A stretch of DNA of 64,000 nt from Candidatus Dependentiae bacterium (GTDB taxonomy: Bacteria > Babelota > Babeliae > Babelales > RVW-14). The translations under genes were made by a program, and so were the position numbers. The notes beneath the pieces are model-generated. The model had not been told where the DNA came from. It ran no database searches and saw only the letters and a program-made list of their open reading frames with translations. Where the stretch lies: the NCBI GenBank assembly GCA_018266175.1, contig JAFEAY010000021.1:304811-368810 (forward strand), given 5' to 3'. Below are positions 9,671 to 22,800 of this stretch, in pieces; the first letter of the stretch is position 1, and the number at the start of each line of letters is the position of its first letter.

Positions 9671-9740
9671 AGATTATCTAACCTGAAAATTCGTTTTATT
9701 CGTAAAGCTCGACTGACGTTATGCCACATGTTCACCAAAA

Positions 9741-9769
9741 ATCCTACAGAACATGAGGATTTTTGTCAA
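9741..9769 (-). promoter_or_regulatory. Sigma70-type promoter for rpsI
   Basis: On the minus strand TTGACA (9764-9769), a 17-base spacer, then TAGGAT (9741-9746), about 70 bases upstream of the rpsI start. It explains how rpsI is expressed without rplM. Confidence 0.6.
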
Positions 9770-9877
9770 AAAAAGGTCTTAAAAAAGGTCTTTTTGCATC
9801 AATTAATACAAAAGATACTGTTTTTTGGGCCTTGAAAAGGGCAACTACCCTCATCATAATTCTATTTATTATGGCTC

Positions 9878-9952
<75 letters not shown>

Positions 9953-10013
9953 CTACTATTGCCAAGTTCTGTAAGTCTAAACTAAAATTTTAAATCTGTT
10001 GAGAGGCTTTTTT

Positions 10014-10358
10014 TTATTGCTCAAAAGCTTCTTGACAAACTATGCATCGTGCGGCGTAAGGAAAGTTCTCAAGTCGGCGGTCAGAAATAGGCTCAGAACA
10101 ATCAACACATAGTCCATACTCTCCGCGATCAAGGCGAATGAGTGCATCATCAATTAAGCGAATTTCATCAATTTCATTCTTTTGGAGTGAATTTTGGAGT
10201 TTTTCCATTGAAAGAGATAGTGCTTCATCGCCGCTATCTTGAACTTGCCCATCTGATACTTTTTCATGTGAGTGCTGCGTAAGCTGATCGGTCATTTCAG
10301 CTTTTCGAGTTAGCAGTCCTTGTTTGATTTTTGTGAGTACTTCAACTCTCTGCTTCAC
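10014..10358 (-). CDS. dksA: DksA/TraR-family zinc-finger protein
   Basis: 114 residues: an N-terminal coiled coil (about 1-70) and a C-terminal four-cysteine zinc finger (C-x2-C at CVDC and C-x2-C at CIVC) with the family sequence GEYGLCVDC. DksA-like proteins enter the RNA polymerase secondary channel and tune transcription with ppGpp. It is shorter than enterobacterial DksA (151) and closer to the short DksA/TraR group. The start is GTG at 10358; its bases overlap the tadA stop codon (GTGA), so the two are translationally coupled. Confidence 0.85.
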   Translation of the reverse strand: MKQRVEVLTKIKQGLLTRKAEMTDQLTQHSHEKVSDGQVQDSGDEALSLSMEKLQNSLQKNEIDEIRLIDDALIRLDRGEYGLCVDCSEPISDRRLENFPYAARCIVCQEAFEQ

Positions 10359-10828
10359 GGTTTTACCCTTCTCATTTTTCTGACTTGTTTAAAAAATGCT
10401 TGTAAAAGATCAACGCTTTCTTGTTCTTTAACACCACCCTCAATAGACAGGCCTTTCGTGTAAAACGATAGATTTTCACTATCGCATGTAAATGCGCCAA
10501 ATAAATGAGACTTTGCACCGTACACTACACCCTTAATTCGGCTCAGTTTGATAAGCCCTAGGCACATTAAACAAGGCTCAAGAGTAACATAGATCACGCA
10601 ACCAATCAATCTCCAGCTGTCGATCTTGCGACAGGCTTGGGCGATAGCACGAACTTCGGCATGACCAAGTTGGCTTTTATTTGTCTCAATTTTGTTATAA
10701 CCTCGTCCAATTACAACCCCATCTGCATCAACAACAACGGCTCCGATCGGAACTTCATTATATTTGAGTGCAAGGGCGGCCTGTTTGAGTGCTTTTGTCA
10801 TAAAAAAACTTTTTTTTGTTTTATTCAT
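10355..10828 (-). CDS. tadA: tRNA-specific adenosine deaminase
   Basis: 157 residues, normal length. Converts the wobble A34 of tRNA-Arg(ACG) to inosine. Zinc and catalytic residues are visible: HAEVRA (zinc His and catalytic Glu) and PCLMC (two zinc Cys), with GAVVVDADG before and the late Phe/Lys-rich C-terminus. Could formally be another cytidine-deaminase-fold enzyme (guanine deaminase), but length and spacing fit TadA. First gene of a two-gene unit with the DksA-like gene. Confidence 0.92.
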   Translation of the reverse strand: MNKTKKSFFMTKALKQAALALKYNEVPIGAVVVDADGVVIGRGYNKIETNKSQLGHAEVRAIAQACRKIDSWRLIGCVIYVTLEPCLMCLGLIKLSRIKGVVYGAKSHLFGAFTCDSENLSFYTKGLSIEGGVKEQESVDLLQAFFKQVRKMRRVKP

Positions 10829-10847
10829 ATTTTCTTATATTGAATTT

Positions 10848-10876
10848 TTGATGTAAGTCAGGAGCTTTGCTATACT
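10848..10876 (+). promoter_or_regulatory. Sigma70-type promoter upstream of gyrB
   Basis: TTGATG (10848-10853), 17-base spacer, TATACT (10871-10876). It lies about 147 bases before the gyrB start and leaves a leader of roughly 140 bases. Confidence 0.6.
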
Positions 10877-11013
10877 GCATTGTGCAGATTTTCTCTAAGG
10901 TAAACTACCCGCAGCGTACTCGTTTCTGATATGCTACACTAAAGTTTTCCAAATTTTAAAGTATCTTTGTTGTAAATTATGTTTTTGTTTGTCGTCTGGC
11001 AGCATTATTGTAG

Positions 11014-13461
<2,448 letters not shown>

Positions 13462-13477
13462 ATATTTGAGATCTTAC

Positions 13478-13517
13478 AAAAACCCCACTCACTTTTACCA
13501 GGTGAGTGGGGTTTTTT
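13478..13517. terminator. Strong bidirectional terminator after gyrB
   Basis: A 15-bp perfect stem (AAAAACCCCACTCAC with its complement) and a nine-base loop, with T-runs on both strands. It sits between convergent gyrB and the PLD-family gene. Confidence 0.9.
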
Positions 13518-13531
13518 ATTGGACTTTTCTA

Positions 13532-14302
13532 TTACTGTTGCACACTGAGTGTACAAGCTTGATGCTTATTAATAATCTCAATAAGTTCAGATGCCAGTAA
13601 TCCTTCTTCACTCATTTGATTAATCGCAGCAAGAACTTTTCCAGCAAGTGACGTAGGCATGTGTATTGAGATTCGATCAGGGTAATAGGGCTTGCATGAG
13701 TTATCGGTCATCATGCGGGAAAAATGTTGATCAAATTGCTTACAGATTTCTCGATCACTGCTCGCAATAACATTTTCATGATTTTTTTTGTTGGCCGCAC
13801 CTGTCCAATTAAATGACCCGGTCCAAACCATAACTTTATCAATAATCATAAATTTGTGATGCATGAGCGGATCATTTGAAAACCATTTTTCATCAGTCGA
13901 CCATTTTGTAGAAACAATTTTAGTTTTTAATCGTAAGCTTTGTTTTTTAGGCTCTCGTGTTTGAGGTGTGTGAACATCAAGAACATAAACCGGTATGCCA
14001 TTTTCAACAAGCATATCGGCTTTGCCATATTTTCCTAAACTAATTTGGTCCGTAATAATGCGAACATCAACTCCTCGCTTTTGAGCATTAATCAGTGCTT
14101 GAGCAATATCTTTGTCGGTAATCATATACACAGCGGCGTGAATAGATTTTTTTGCTTGAGCAATAAATTCAATAAGTTGAGCTGTTGGTTTATCGTAGGG
14201 AGCAAAAAAGATCCAGTTACGGGCGACCATTGATGATGTGCATAGAGTACAAATCAATGCGAATAGAAGAAAAGCGTGAAATAGTGATGCGATTTTTTTC
14301 AT
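13532..14302 (-). CDS. Exported phospholipase D-family protein with a single HKD motif
   Basis: 256 residues with a signal peptide (1-27). One PLD domain: the conserved HxKx4D is at H148, K150, D155 (in MHHKFMIIDK), followed by GSFNWT and the downstream Asn/Glu (KNHENV). A single motif and this size match the Nuc/minicardiolipin-like nucleases and phospholipases that dimerise to build the active site. Because it is exported it could cut extracellular or host nucleic acid, or lipids. A short C-terminal extension follows the domain. Substrate cannot be assigned from sequence alone. Confidence 0.88.
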   Translation of the reverse strand: MKKIASLFHAFLLFALICTLCTSSMVARNWIFFAPYDKPTAQLIEFIAQAKKSIHAAVYMITDKDIAQALINAQKRGVDVRIITDQISLGKYGKADMLVENGIPVYVLDVHTPQTREPKKQSLRLKTKIVSTKWSTDEKWFSNDPLMHHKFMIIDKVMVWTGSFNWTGAANKKNHENVIASSDREICKQFDQHFSRMMTDNSCKPYYPDRISIHMPTSLAGKVLAAINQMSEEGLLASELIEIINKHQACTLSVQQ

Positions 14303-14378
14303 AACAAAATCCTTTGAAAAAGCGAGTTGAAGCGAGAAATAGAAGCGCTTTTTTGAGCATCTTCTTATTCTAAAAATT

Positions 14379-14398
14379 CTTTCTGCTTATTCAGAAGG
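14379..14398 (-). terminator. Weak terminator after the adenylate kinase gene
   Basis: A short stem (CTTTCTG with CAGAAGG, containing one wobble) followed on the minus strand by AATTTTTAG. It lies between the adenylate kinase and PLD genes. Confidence 0.45.
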
Positions 14399-14427
14399 AT
14401 TTTGTTATTTTGGTCAGATTAAAGCTT

Positions 14428-15180
14428 TTATTTAAGGTTATGATATAACGCTTTAAAGTTATCAAAAACCTCGTTCATGCTTTTATTTTCAACATCTAAA
14501 TTATGAAAAGGCATGCGAGCGTTATGATAGAAATCAACAAGCGGTTGATTATTTTGTGCATAGACTTCAAGGCGCTGGCGAACAATTACTTCCTGATCAT
14601 CTTCGCGTTGAATCAAAGCACTACCGCATTTTTGGCACCTTGTTACATCTTCAAGTGTTGTGCGTGAATAAACCGTTTGGCATGTTTTATTTTCACACAT
14701 GAGTCGGTTGCTAATGCGTTGAATAATTGCATCATCAGAAATGGTAATTGAAATTACGTGTAATGTGAGTTCGGGAAAGTTACTTTTTAAAAGGCTGGTT
14801 AGCAGCTCTGCTTGTCGAGCGGTTCGTGGATATCCATCAAGAACAATTGTTTTTCCTTGTCCGGCATTTTCTTTAAGCCATACCTTTACCATATCAGAAA
14901 TCATTTCATCAGGAATAAGCTTGCCTTCTTTAAGGAGTCCTTTAATTAATTCATCGCCTCGAGCAATTGCTTGGCGACATAAGTTTCCGGTTGAAAGTAC
15001 CTGCATCCCTAGTTTATCAACGCATTGTTGTGCAATCGTTCCTTTACCAGATCCTGGAGCTCCAAGAAAGGTAAGCAAAATTGCTTGAGTCTGAGGAGCA
15101 TCTTGTTTTGCGATAAAAAATCGGTAGATCAATGTACACGTGATAATAACAAGCAATAATATGATAAGTGTAAGCTTCAT
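14428..15180 (-). CDS. Adenylate kinase with an N-terminal membrane anchor
   Basis: 250 residues from the ATG at 15180; a longer frame reaches 15270, but the inner start has the better leader and gives a clean membrane segment. Residues 1-23 are a hydrophobic helix with basic ends (MKLTLIILLL..YRFF). After it comes a complete adenylate kinase: P-loop GAPGSGKGT (40-48), STGNLCRQA, LDGYPRT, and a LID domain with four cysteines (CENKTC..., CQKC), as in zinc-binding Adk, ending in QREDD. It interconverts ATP, ADP and AMP. The anchor implies a periplasm-facing or membrane-tethered enzyme, since the catalytic domain follows a signal-anchor. A cytosolic adk may exist elsewhere. Confidence 0.85.
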   Translation of the reverse strand: MKLTLIILLLVIITCTLIYRFFIAKQDAPQTQAILLTFLGAPGSGKGTIAQQCVDKLGMQVLSTGNLCRQAIARGDELIKGLLKEGKLIPDEMISDMVKVWLKENAGQGKTIVLDGYPRTARQAELLTSLLKSNFPELTLHVISITISDDAIIQRISNRLMCENKTCQTVYSRTTLEDVTRCQKCGSALIQREDDQEVIVRQRLEVYAQNNQPLVDFYHNARMPFHNLDVENKSMNEVFDNFKALYHNLK

Positions 15181-15331
15181 GAGTTTTCTTTCGCCAAATA
15201 TCAAGAAAAAACGGTTTGAAAGTAATGGAATATTCTTAATTAAGAATAGCATAAAAGCTAAAAAAAGCATCGGATATTAAGGGTTTCTGCTCGGATTTTG
15301 CTCATAAAAGATCATCTTTTAATCACATAAA

Positions 15332-15366
15332 TAAGGGGCCTGTAGAGATTAATTACAGGCCCCTTA
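15332..15366 (-). terminator. Hairpin terminator after the giant-protein operon
   Basis: A 13-bp perfect stem (TAAGGGGCCTGTA with its complement) with a nine-base loop, 19 bases after the stop of the 15385-19842 gene. The downstream T-run is weak (TTATTTATG). Confidence 0.7.
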
Positions 15367-15384
15367 AAGAAAATACGAGGATTT

Positions 15385-18300
15385 TTATGCAGGAGTTGGT
15401 TGGTTGGCAGCAGCTGCTTCAGGTGTTTGTTCTCCGACCGGTTGTGTTACAGGAGCTTCTGACGCAGTAGTATCAGGAGCCTCTTGAGCAGGTTGTGATT
15501 GCCCAGCTTGTTGTTCTTGTGTTGCAGCGTCCTCTGGAGTAGTAGCTGTTGGAGCCGCAGCCTGTGCTGCTGGCTTGCCACTCATTCGTCCTACCTGAAC
15601 ATTACGCAGGGTAATTGGGATATCCCAGTTACTGAAGCCAACATACTTTATTCCCTTCCATGGGAATGGATCTTGCCATTCCATGATCATATTTTTTCCA
15701 GGAGCTCCTTTGCCAATACGGACAAGTCCATTCTTGAGTGATACCCAATAGGCTTCAAATTTATTTTGTCTGAACATTGAATCTGGGTTTTCTTCTTTTG
15801 TTAATGTTTTTGCAGATTTACCAAGGCTTTTGATGCGAATAACGTGTCGTGTATTTTCCCAGCCTCCAAGGGTTACTTCGTAAAGCTTGTTATCGGTATT
15901 ACGAACTCTAAATGGTTCTTGAGCAAAGCCAACAAATACATCGCCTAGCGCATTAGCTTCAAAAATAACCATGCCATCATCTTCGAGTGGAAGTGGTGCA
16001 GGGAACCAGACGTATTCACCGAAGAGTGGTTGAAGATTAATAGCTGTATCTTTCTTTGCAAATTTAAAGACATCGGTTGAAATTTCAAGAATGGTTTTGT
16101 ACCACGTATCACGTGCCGCTTGATCCTGCTTATTTTCAGGATTAATCAGGTAGGTATTTGAAAGTGCGTGAATCAACATGTTCATAAATAGGTCTTGAAG
16201 TCGATAGTCTTGCTGTGTTTTGTAAACGGTGCACATGCGTGAAATGCCATCAAAAATACTCAGTTTAGTTGCAGAATCTGAAACAACATATGGATGGTTG
16301 GCGCGACGTATAATTTCTTCATAGTTTGTTACAAGTTCTTCAAATTGAGGTGCATAGGTAGCATTCAGCTTGGCCATTTTCATCATCATCATGTTAATAA
16401 GTTCTGCATTACGTTCAGCTTCTGGTGGAACAGAGGCATCAGCCGATGTATCAGCTTGAACATTTTCGGTAAATACATAACTATCATGCGATCTGTATGT
16501 ATGTTTAAGCATTCCTTTTGTTCCAGCAGCACCTGCTTTTGCGGCAACACCTGCACCAGCCATTGCTGTCTTAAGTCCAAGTGCAACCATGCTGCTCACT
16601 GCATCAGCTCCACCACTAATTGAAGCGGCAGCGCTTATGCTTGCATCACCGGTTGCATCTGCAACTTCTGCCGCAATTTCAAGAGCAATCTTCGCAGGAG
16701 GTTCAGTTGGAAAAGCGGTTTGATAAACTAATGGAACACCGGTTGGATCAATATCAAGCCTGAGTGGATATTTTGCCTGGCGCATTGGTGTTTTCGCAAT
16801 AGCATAAGGAGTTCCTGTTGTTTTAGCTCGATCACCAAATACGGTTAAGGTAACGCGTGGACCATCTTGAACAAGTTCATAAGTATACTGTTTAATGATA
16901 AAGACCGATCCTTTATATTTAAATCGCTGTATTGGTTTTTTATATGAAAATTTTTGTTTTTGTGCGCCAAGACCGACTGATGAGGCGACTAATACATTGG
17001 AAATAGTTTGTGGATGGTCGGCTATCACCCAGCCAATTTTAGCGACATTATCAATTGGATTGTTATCTTCCCAGACTAAGAAAATATTTTCACCAAGTTT
17101 TCCTTGGCCAGCCATAATAAGGCCACCGTCAATGCTTACCCATATCGAATTATTCTTTGTTGTTTCAAGTTTTCCAAAAGGCATTGTTTCAATATTCACC
17201 GATAAAGCGAGATCATTATTTTTGAAAACTTTTGCAGTAGTATTGCTATCACCACCAATAACAATCCTGTATCCATCACCTTTTTCGTTTTGGAAAACAG
17301 TTGTAAGATCATTTTGTGCTTTTGCATTAAATTGTAATGTTCCCTCGTTTGGAACACGGAGTATATAATCGCTCATTTGTAGAGAGCCTTGCTTGCCACT
17401 CAAGGAGATTGTTTTCTGAGGGACAGGATATTTTGTTGTGTCTGTTTGAGAAACAAGAGGTTCTCCAAATTGAATTTCAGTATATTCGATGCGTTCAGCA
17501 TCGGAGCTAAAACCAACACGGTTTGGCTGTTCTTTAAGTGGTATATATGCTGATAAGAAGACGTTATCACCAGGAGCCCCAATACCTGCTGTTAAAAAGT
17601 TGTTATTCAAGCTGACCCAGTAAGGAATAAATCGTCCAGGTTGTGCCTTTGCCATGTTGTTAATATTTCCCTTTGCTTCTGCAAGAATTTTGTCTCCCAT
17701 TTTTACAAGAGATTTCGAGTTTCCATCAGCTCCAATAATGACGCGGAACATATAATTGACATTAATGCGATCGCCAAAAATAACCTGAATATTTCCGTCA
17801 TCAGATGCTCGAGCAAGAAAGGTAACGGTTGTGTTTCCTGGATTCTGTAATGACTCAGCAATCCATGCAACACCTTGACTCCATAGAGCTCTGAGCATAA
17901 GCATTTTACTTGAATCAAAGTTCAAAATTTCTCGTTCACGAGCATAACCGGCAATAGAGAATGGATTGGATAATTCATAGCTTACGTGCTGCTTTGCATC
18001 ATAGGCTGCAATGTTTCCAATAGATGTTTGAATTGCATATTCAGATTTGTTTACAACTTCATCCAAAATACCAAGACCTGCAGTCACGCGGCTTGCGCGT
18101 AATTTGCTTCCAGCAGATGCTTGTGTAGCCGGTGCTGTTCCCGCAATTGAGCGATATGCTTGTTTAGCTGTAGTCGGTAGCGCTGATTCATCAGTTATTG
18201 TTTCAATTGAAAAAATTTGCGTACCGCCGCGATCTTTAGAGCCGAACCACTGTTGTGAAGATAACGGGTCAACGGAATTTTTTTGCGGAACGGTGAGTGA

Positions 18301-19842
18301 GAAATATCCCTGCTTCCATCTGCTTGAAAAGTTAACACAAACTTTTCTGCCTTGCGATACCGGAGCTAAACTTTCAATTTCTACAACGTCATTACTACGA
18401 ATTGCACCGGTCAGTCCATATGGGCTTGAAAGTCTAAAAACTTGAGATCCGTTTTGAGTGTTCGGATTGGCAACCAGTGAAACAACAATATCATTCCAGC
18501 CAACAATTTTTGGATCATAGTGATTTGCTGGAACCCACCACTTCCATGATTTTCCAAGACCTCCTGCTTTGGTTTTAACACCAAGGGCTGCGTAAAGAGA
18601 CCAAATTTCAACTGTGCTTCCAAATGTAAGTTCTGTTCGGTCATTAGGATTATCTTTTTTTGTAAACATAAAAAAGCAGGCTTGTTCAGGGCGAGGATCT
18701 TTTGTTGGATTATCGCTTCCAACAAGAATTTCGCTATGATTATTGGGAATAGGATTTGCGTCTTGAGGATCGCGAGCGCTTGAGCCGTGCGTCCAAACTC
18801 GGCGACCATCCCACTTTGATGTGAGGCGCGTAATTTGATTTGCGATAACTTTTGTTCCACGTGCTTCATCAAGCTTTCTGATTTCTTGTGTAAGAGGAAT
18901 TCGCTCAAGAACGGTTCCTTTTTCGTCGGTACTCACAATGGTTCCCTCGTACCCGATGCTTGCTTGAGCTGTTTTAAAATCACTTAAAAGTTGCCAATCA
19001 TCAGCTTTAGTTCCTTGAGCACCGGTTACTCGTTTCCAGATGCGTCCTTGATAATCAACAAACAAGATATTGAACTTATCCATAACAACGATGCTTTTTG
19101 GGTTACCAAGTCCAACTTCTGCCGGTTTAATTACTCTAATCCATTTTTTATCGCCGCGAAAAAATCGATAGAGAGCAAGATCGCGTGCATCAATTTTCCA
19201 AACGCTTCCATCTCCTCCGGCTGCAACATAAGCAGCAGAGTCTGGCAGTGCTCGCCAGAGCGCAAGCTCTTCTTGAGCCTTATTTTTTGGTGGATTTGCA
19301 GCATCAGCTCGGCGTAAAATTTGATTGTTCATGGTCACAATATACACTTCATCTTTTGTTCCGACCGAAATTTGCTGTGCTTTAACTCCTGGAAATTGTA
19401 TCCAATTATTTTTTTCAAAGCGCCAGACGCCGCCATTTTTATCAAGTCCCCAAATAGTTCCATCACCAGAAATTTCACAACTTTGAAAGTCACTTTTATT
19501 TCCAAGTGGATCCCATTGTTTGCCTTTAAATAACAGAGCTTTGCCTTCTTTGGTGACACCTGCTATGAGTGCATTGTCTCCGCCGCGCACAGTCGACACA
19601 TACTGTAGTGTTGCTGAATGAGCTTTATAACCACGTGGCACTGCGGTAATTACTTGTCCGCTGCCAACAGGTTGAGATGTGGGTTCCTTGTTGGGTTGAC
19701 TTGGTGCACCATCTTGTTCTGTTGCTTGAGCAATGAGTGCTTGCATACTGGGGACCGCTTGAGCTCCATGGCAAGCAAGTGATAAAGTGCTTATGAGCAC
19801 TAGTAAGTAAGAAATTTTCAAAACATTCGATGATTTTATCAT
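15385..19842 (-). CDS. Giant exported protein with tectonin-like propeller and FAMeT-like domains (copy 2)
   Basis: 1485 residues. Signal peptide (about 1-27), a low-complexity linker, then a run of short repeats of the form SGDGTIWGLDKNG...W (about 75-330), like tectonin/beta-propeller blades. A middle region contains a WWVP...WNDIVVSL block. Three modules resemble the farnesoic-acid-O-methyltransferase-like (Methyltransf_FA) fold, each with a YxIxIGG / YWVSLNNG / GxPGxNxFL pattern: about 670-800, 850-985 and 1290-1430. Between the second and third are an Ala/Gly-rich hydrophobic stretch (about 1090-1150) and a helical segment. The tail is Pro/Gln/Ala-rich. The AAGGAG ribosome site fits the start at 19842, 10 bases after the upstream paralog ends. 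Likely a secreted or surface binding protein; function unknown. Confidence 0.8.
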   Translation of the reverse strand: MIKSSNVLKISYLLVLISTLSLACHGAQAVPSMQALIAQATEQDGAPSQPNKEPTSQPVGSGQVITAVPRGYKAHSATLQYVSTVRGGDNALIAGVTKEGKALLFKGKQWDPLGNKSDFQSCEISGDGTIWGLDKNGGVWRFEKNNWIQFPGVKAQQISVGTKDEVYIVTMNNQILRRADAANPPKNKAQEELALWRALPDSAAYVAAGGDGSVWKIDARDLALYRFFRGDKKWIRVIKPAEVGLGNPKSIVVMDKFNILFVDYQGRIWKRVTGAQGTKADDWQLLSDFKTAQASIGYEGTIVSTDEKGTVLERIPLTQEIRKLDEARGTKVIANQITRLTSKWDGRRVWTHGSSARDPQDANPIPNNHSEILVGSDNPTKDPRPEQACFFMFTKKDNPNDRTELTFGSTVEIWSLYAALGVKTKAGGLGKSWKWWVPANHYDPKIVGWNDIVVSLVANPNTQNGSQVFRLSSPYGLTGAIRSNDVVEIESLAPVSQGRKVCVNFSSRWKQGYFSLTVPQKNSVDPLSSQQWFGSKDRGGTQIFSIETITDESALPTTAKQAYRSIAGTAPATQASAGSKLRASRVTAGLGILDEVVNKSEYAIQTSIGNIAAYDAKQHVSYELSNPFSIAGYAREREILNFDSSKMLMLRALWSQGVAWIAESLQNPGNTTVTFLARASDDGNIQVIFGDRINVNYMFRVIIGADGNSKSLVKMGDKILAEAKGNINNMAKAQPGRFIPYWVSLNNNFLTAGIGAPGDNVFLSAYIPLKEQPNRVGFSSDAERIEYTEIQFGEPLVSQTDTTKYPVPQKTISLSGKQGSLQMSDYILRVPNEGTLQFNAKAQNDLTTVFQNEKGDGYRIVIGGDSNTTAKVFKNNDLALSVNIETMPFGKLETTKNNSIWVSIDGGLIMAGQGKLGENIFLVWEDNNPIDNVAKIGWVIADHPQTISNVLVASSVGLGAQKQKFSYKKPIQRFKYKGSVFIIKQYTYELVQDGPRVTLTVFGDRAKTTGTPYAIAKTPMRQAKYPLRLDIDPTGVPLVYQTAFPTEPPAKIALEIAAEVADATGDASISAAASISGGADAVSSMVALGLKTAMAGAGVAAKAGAAGTKGMLKHTYRSHDSYVFTENVQADTSADASVPPEAERNAELINMMMMKMAKLNATYAPQFEELVTNYEEIIRRANHPYVVSDSATKLSIFDGISRMCTVYKTQQDYRLQDLFMNMLIHALSNTYLINPENKQDQAARDTWYKTILEISTDVFKFAKKDTAINLQPLFGEYVWFPAPLPLEDDGMVIFEANALGDVFVGFAQEPFRVRNTDNKLYEVTLGGWENTRHVIRIKSLGKSAKTLTKEENPDSMFRQNKFEAYWVSLKNGLVRIGKGAPGKNMIMEWQDPFPWKGIKYVGFSNWDIPITLRNVQVGRMSGKPAAQAAAPTATTPEDAATQEQQAGQSQPAQEAPDTTASEAPVTQPVGEQTPEAAAANQPTPA

Positions 19843-19852
19843 TACAACTCCT

Positions 19853-22800
19853 TTAAATCTTTCGTCGTGGTGCTATTAACATTGGTCTATATTTCATCTC
19901 TTTTTGCCAATCGATCATATCTTCTTTGTACGTAGTTCCCTCTTTGAGTGTTTGGGCTTTTGCTTTTTCCTGTTGTTCTTGGGCTGTTTCTTGTGCAACA
20001 GTTCCTTGATCGGTCAGTAGTTTTGCATTTTTAAAGGTGATAGGGGTATCCCATGAGCTGATCCCAATGAGGTGCATTCCGGTTGATGGGAATGGATCGT
20101 TCCATTCTAAAAAAACATTTTTTTCTGGATCATTTTGTCCAATTTTAATGTTTCCATTATTCAGGGTAATCCAGTATTTATTAAATTTAACAGGAGAAAG
20201 CATTACTTGGGCATTCTGTTCTTTATTGAGTGCGGCAGCAGGACGCCCAAGGTTTTGAGTATGAATTTCATGGCGGTTGTTATTCCAGCCTCCAAGCAAA
20301 ATCTCATAAACCTGATTATTGATACTACGAGCTTTGAACTGATCCTGTGCAAAACAGATAAAGACATCATTTGATGCTTTAACTTCAAATGAGATACCAC
20401 CTTGGTCTTGTTTTGCAAATTCAAAAGGAAGCCATATATATTCTCCGTAGAGCGCTGGTAGCTCGATAGGTTGATCTCCAGCTTTAAGAAGGCGCTCTTT
20501 AAGAAGTTCGCTCATCGTTATGGACCATTGTTGAAGATCGGGCATAGTTTTTAAGTAAGAATTGGTGATAGCAGAAATAAGCAGGTTGAGAAATTGCATT
20601 TGAAGCTCCGATGAGTACACTTTATAAGCGCCCATCAAAAGCGACATACCGCTCGAAAGTGATGTTTTTGTTGTGATTTTTTTAAGAACATATGGGTGAT
20701 TAATACGTCGAATAATTTGTTGGTATAAGGCAATTAATTGCTCAAAATCTTGTTTAACCGATGGCTTAAGTTCTTGAGCATCAAGCAGCATTTGCCCAAC
20801 TGCAGCTTCGTTCCGGATTGCTTGCCGTGGAATTTCTCCCTTGCCTGTTACTTCAGCTTCAACTTCTTCTGTTTTAACATAACTCGTATGAGATCGAGCT
20901 CCGTATTTTATGGTTGCTTTTAAACTAGCAGCGGCAGTTTTTGCAGCAATTCCAGCGGTTACCATTGCCGCAGAAGCTGCAACAAAAGCAATGTTTTTAA
21001 TAACCACACTCGCTTGTCCTATCATAGGAATGGCGCCAATAGCATTCGATGCTTTTGCTGCAAAACCTGTTGACTGTGCATAGGCCATTGCTTGGTCTCC
21101 AACCATTGAGAGCGCTTGTGCTGCAAGTTCAAATATAAGTTTTGCAGGAGCATCGGTAGGAGATGCCCCTTTAATTTCTGGCTTGCCATTAGCAGTTATC
21201 GTAATAGTAAATGGGTAGCGACCATTTTGCATTGGCGTTGCAAGAACAGGAACCAGAAGGCTTTCATCATCATTCATGTCTTTAAAAACAACACTGGGGC
21301 CATCCTGAATCAGTTGATACTCAAATGGTCTAATTAAGACCATCGGTCCTTTGAATTGCTTTACGGGTCGGATGGTTCTTGTGTACTCAAACTTTGGCTT
21401 GAGTTCCTGCAAGCTCACAACTGGAGCTTGAGCAAGTGCAGTAATTTCTTGCTGGAAGGTGGTGCCGACAAAACCGATCCGTGAAACATCGCGAATAGGT
21501 GCAATATCTTCCCACAGCATAAAAATATTGGTGCCGATGTTTCCTTGTCCAACAATAATCCGACCATCATCAATACTCACCCAAAAATTTGTTGGCTTAT
21601 TTGCAGAAAGTTTAGCAAAAGAAAGCATGTCGAGATTTACTGAAAAAACCGTTTGCCCATTTTTAGAAATATAGGCAGATTTATTATTATTTGCCCCAAA
21701 TTCAATTTTGTATTGCTCTTGTTGATTGTTATCAAGAACCATGGTGACTGAGTGAGGAGCTTTTGTTTGAAAAGTTACGGTACCGGTATTAAAGACACGA
21801 AGTGGTGTTTGGCTCCAGGTAATATTTCCTTGGTCTGCTGGAATCGTTAGTGATTCAGTTTTTTGACGATAGTTGTTGCCACCTGATTGTAGAACAAAGG
21901 GACTTCCAATAATAATTTCAGTGTAGTCAACCGGTTGATTGTGCGAGCTAAAGCCTATTCTGCTTGGTTGTTTAGTCAAGTTAACAGAGCTTGCAAGAAT
22001 AATATTTGTTCCAGGAGTTCCGGCTCCAACCATAACAAAATTATTATGCATGCTTATCCAGTAGGGAAGTAATTGCCCAGGCTGTGCTTTGGCAAAAGGG
22101 TTAACTTCGGCCTTAACTTCAGCAATAATGTTGTTGTCCACCACAATTGCAGCTTTGCTATTTTTCCAGCCACCAATTACTACGCGAAAAATATCTTGTG
22201 TGCTGATGGTATCACCAAAACAGACTTGAATATTTCCTTCATCAGTTGCTCGAGCAAAGAACATAACTGTTGCGCTTCCTGGTGTCTGTAATGACTCATT
22301 AATCCATGCAATACCCTTACTCCAGAGTTTTTTGAGCTTTACAAAAGTTCCGCTTTCAAAGTTACTCGTAACTGTTTCAAGCGCTGTACCAGAAAGCCAA
22401 AATCCTTTTTCAAGGGTGGCTCCTAAAAGTCCTGGAGCTATAACTCGGGCAACTGTTTTATCAATTAAAGCTTCTACGCCCGTTGATCCTAAAAACTTGC
22501 CCACTCCTTGCTTAATAACCCCGGTTGGTGTTTCCAAGGGGTAAGCGGTAAGGTTGGTAATTTTACTGATAATTCCAATTCCGTCACCAACTTTAGCTTT
22601 AAGCATTGTTCGGTTTTTAGTTTCTTGTTTTCCTGTTGGTTCAATTGGTTTGCCAATAATTTGTTGATAAGCAGCATGAGCGGCTGATGGAACTTTATTG
22701 GCGACAATCGATTTAATGATAAAGCGTTGAGCTCCACTTGTTTCACCAGATCCAAAAATTTCTTTGACAATTCCTTCTTGATCAATTGTTGTTGTGGCAG

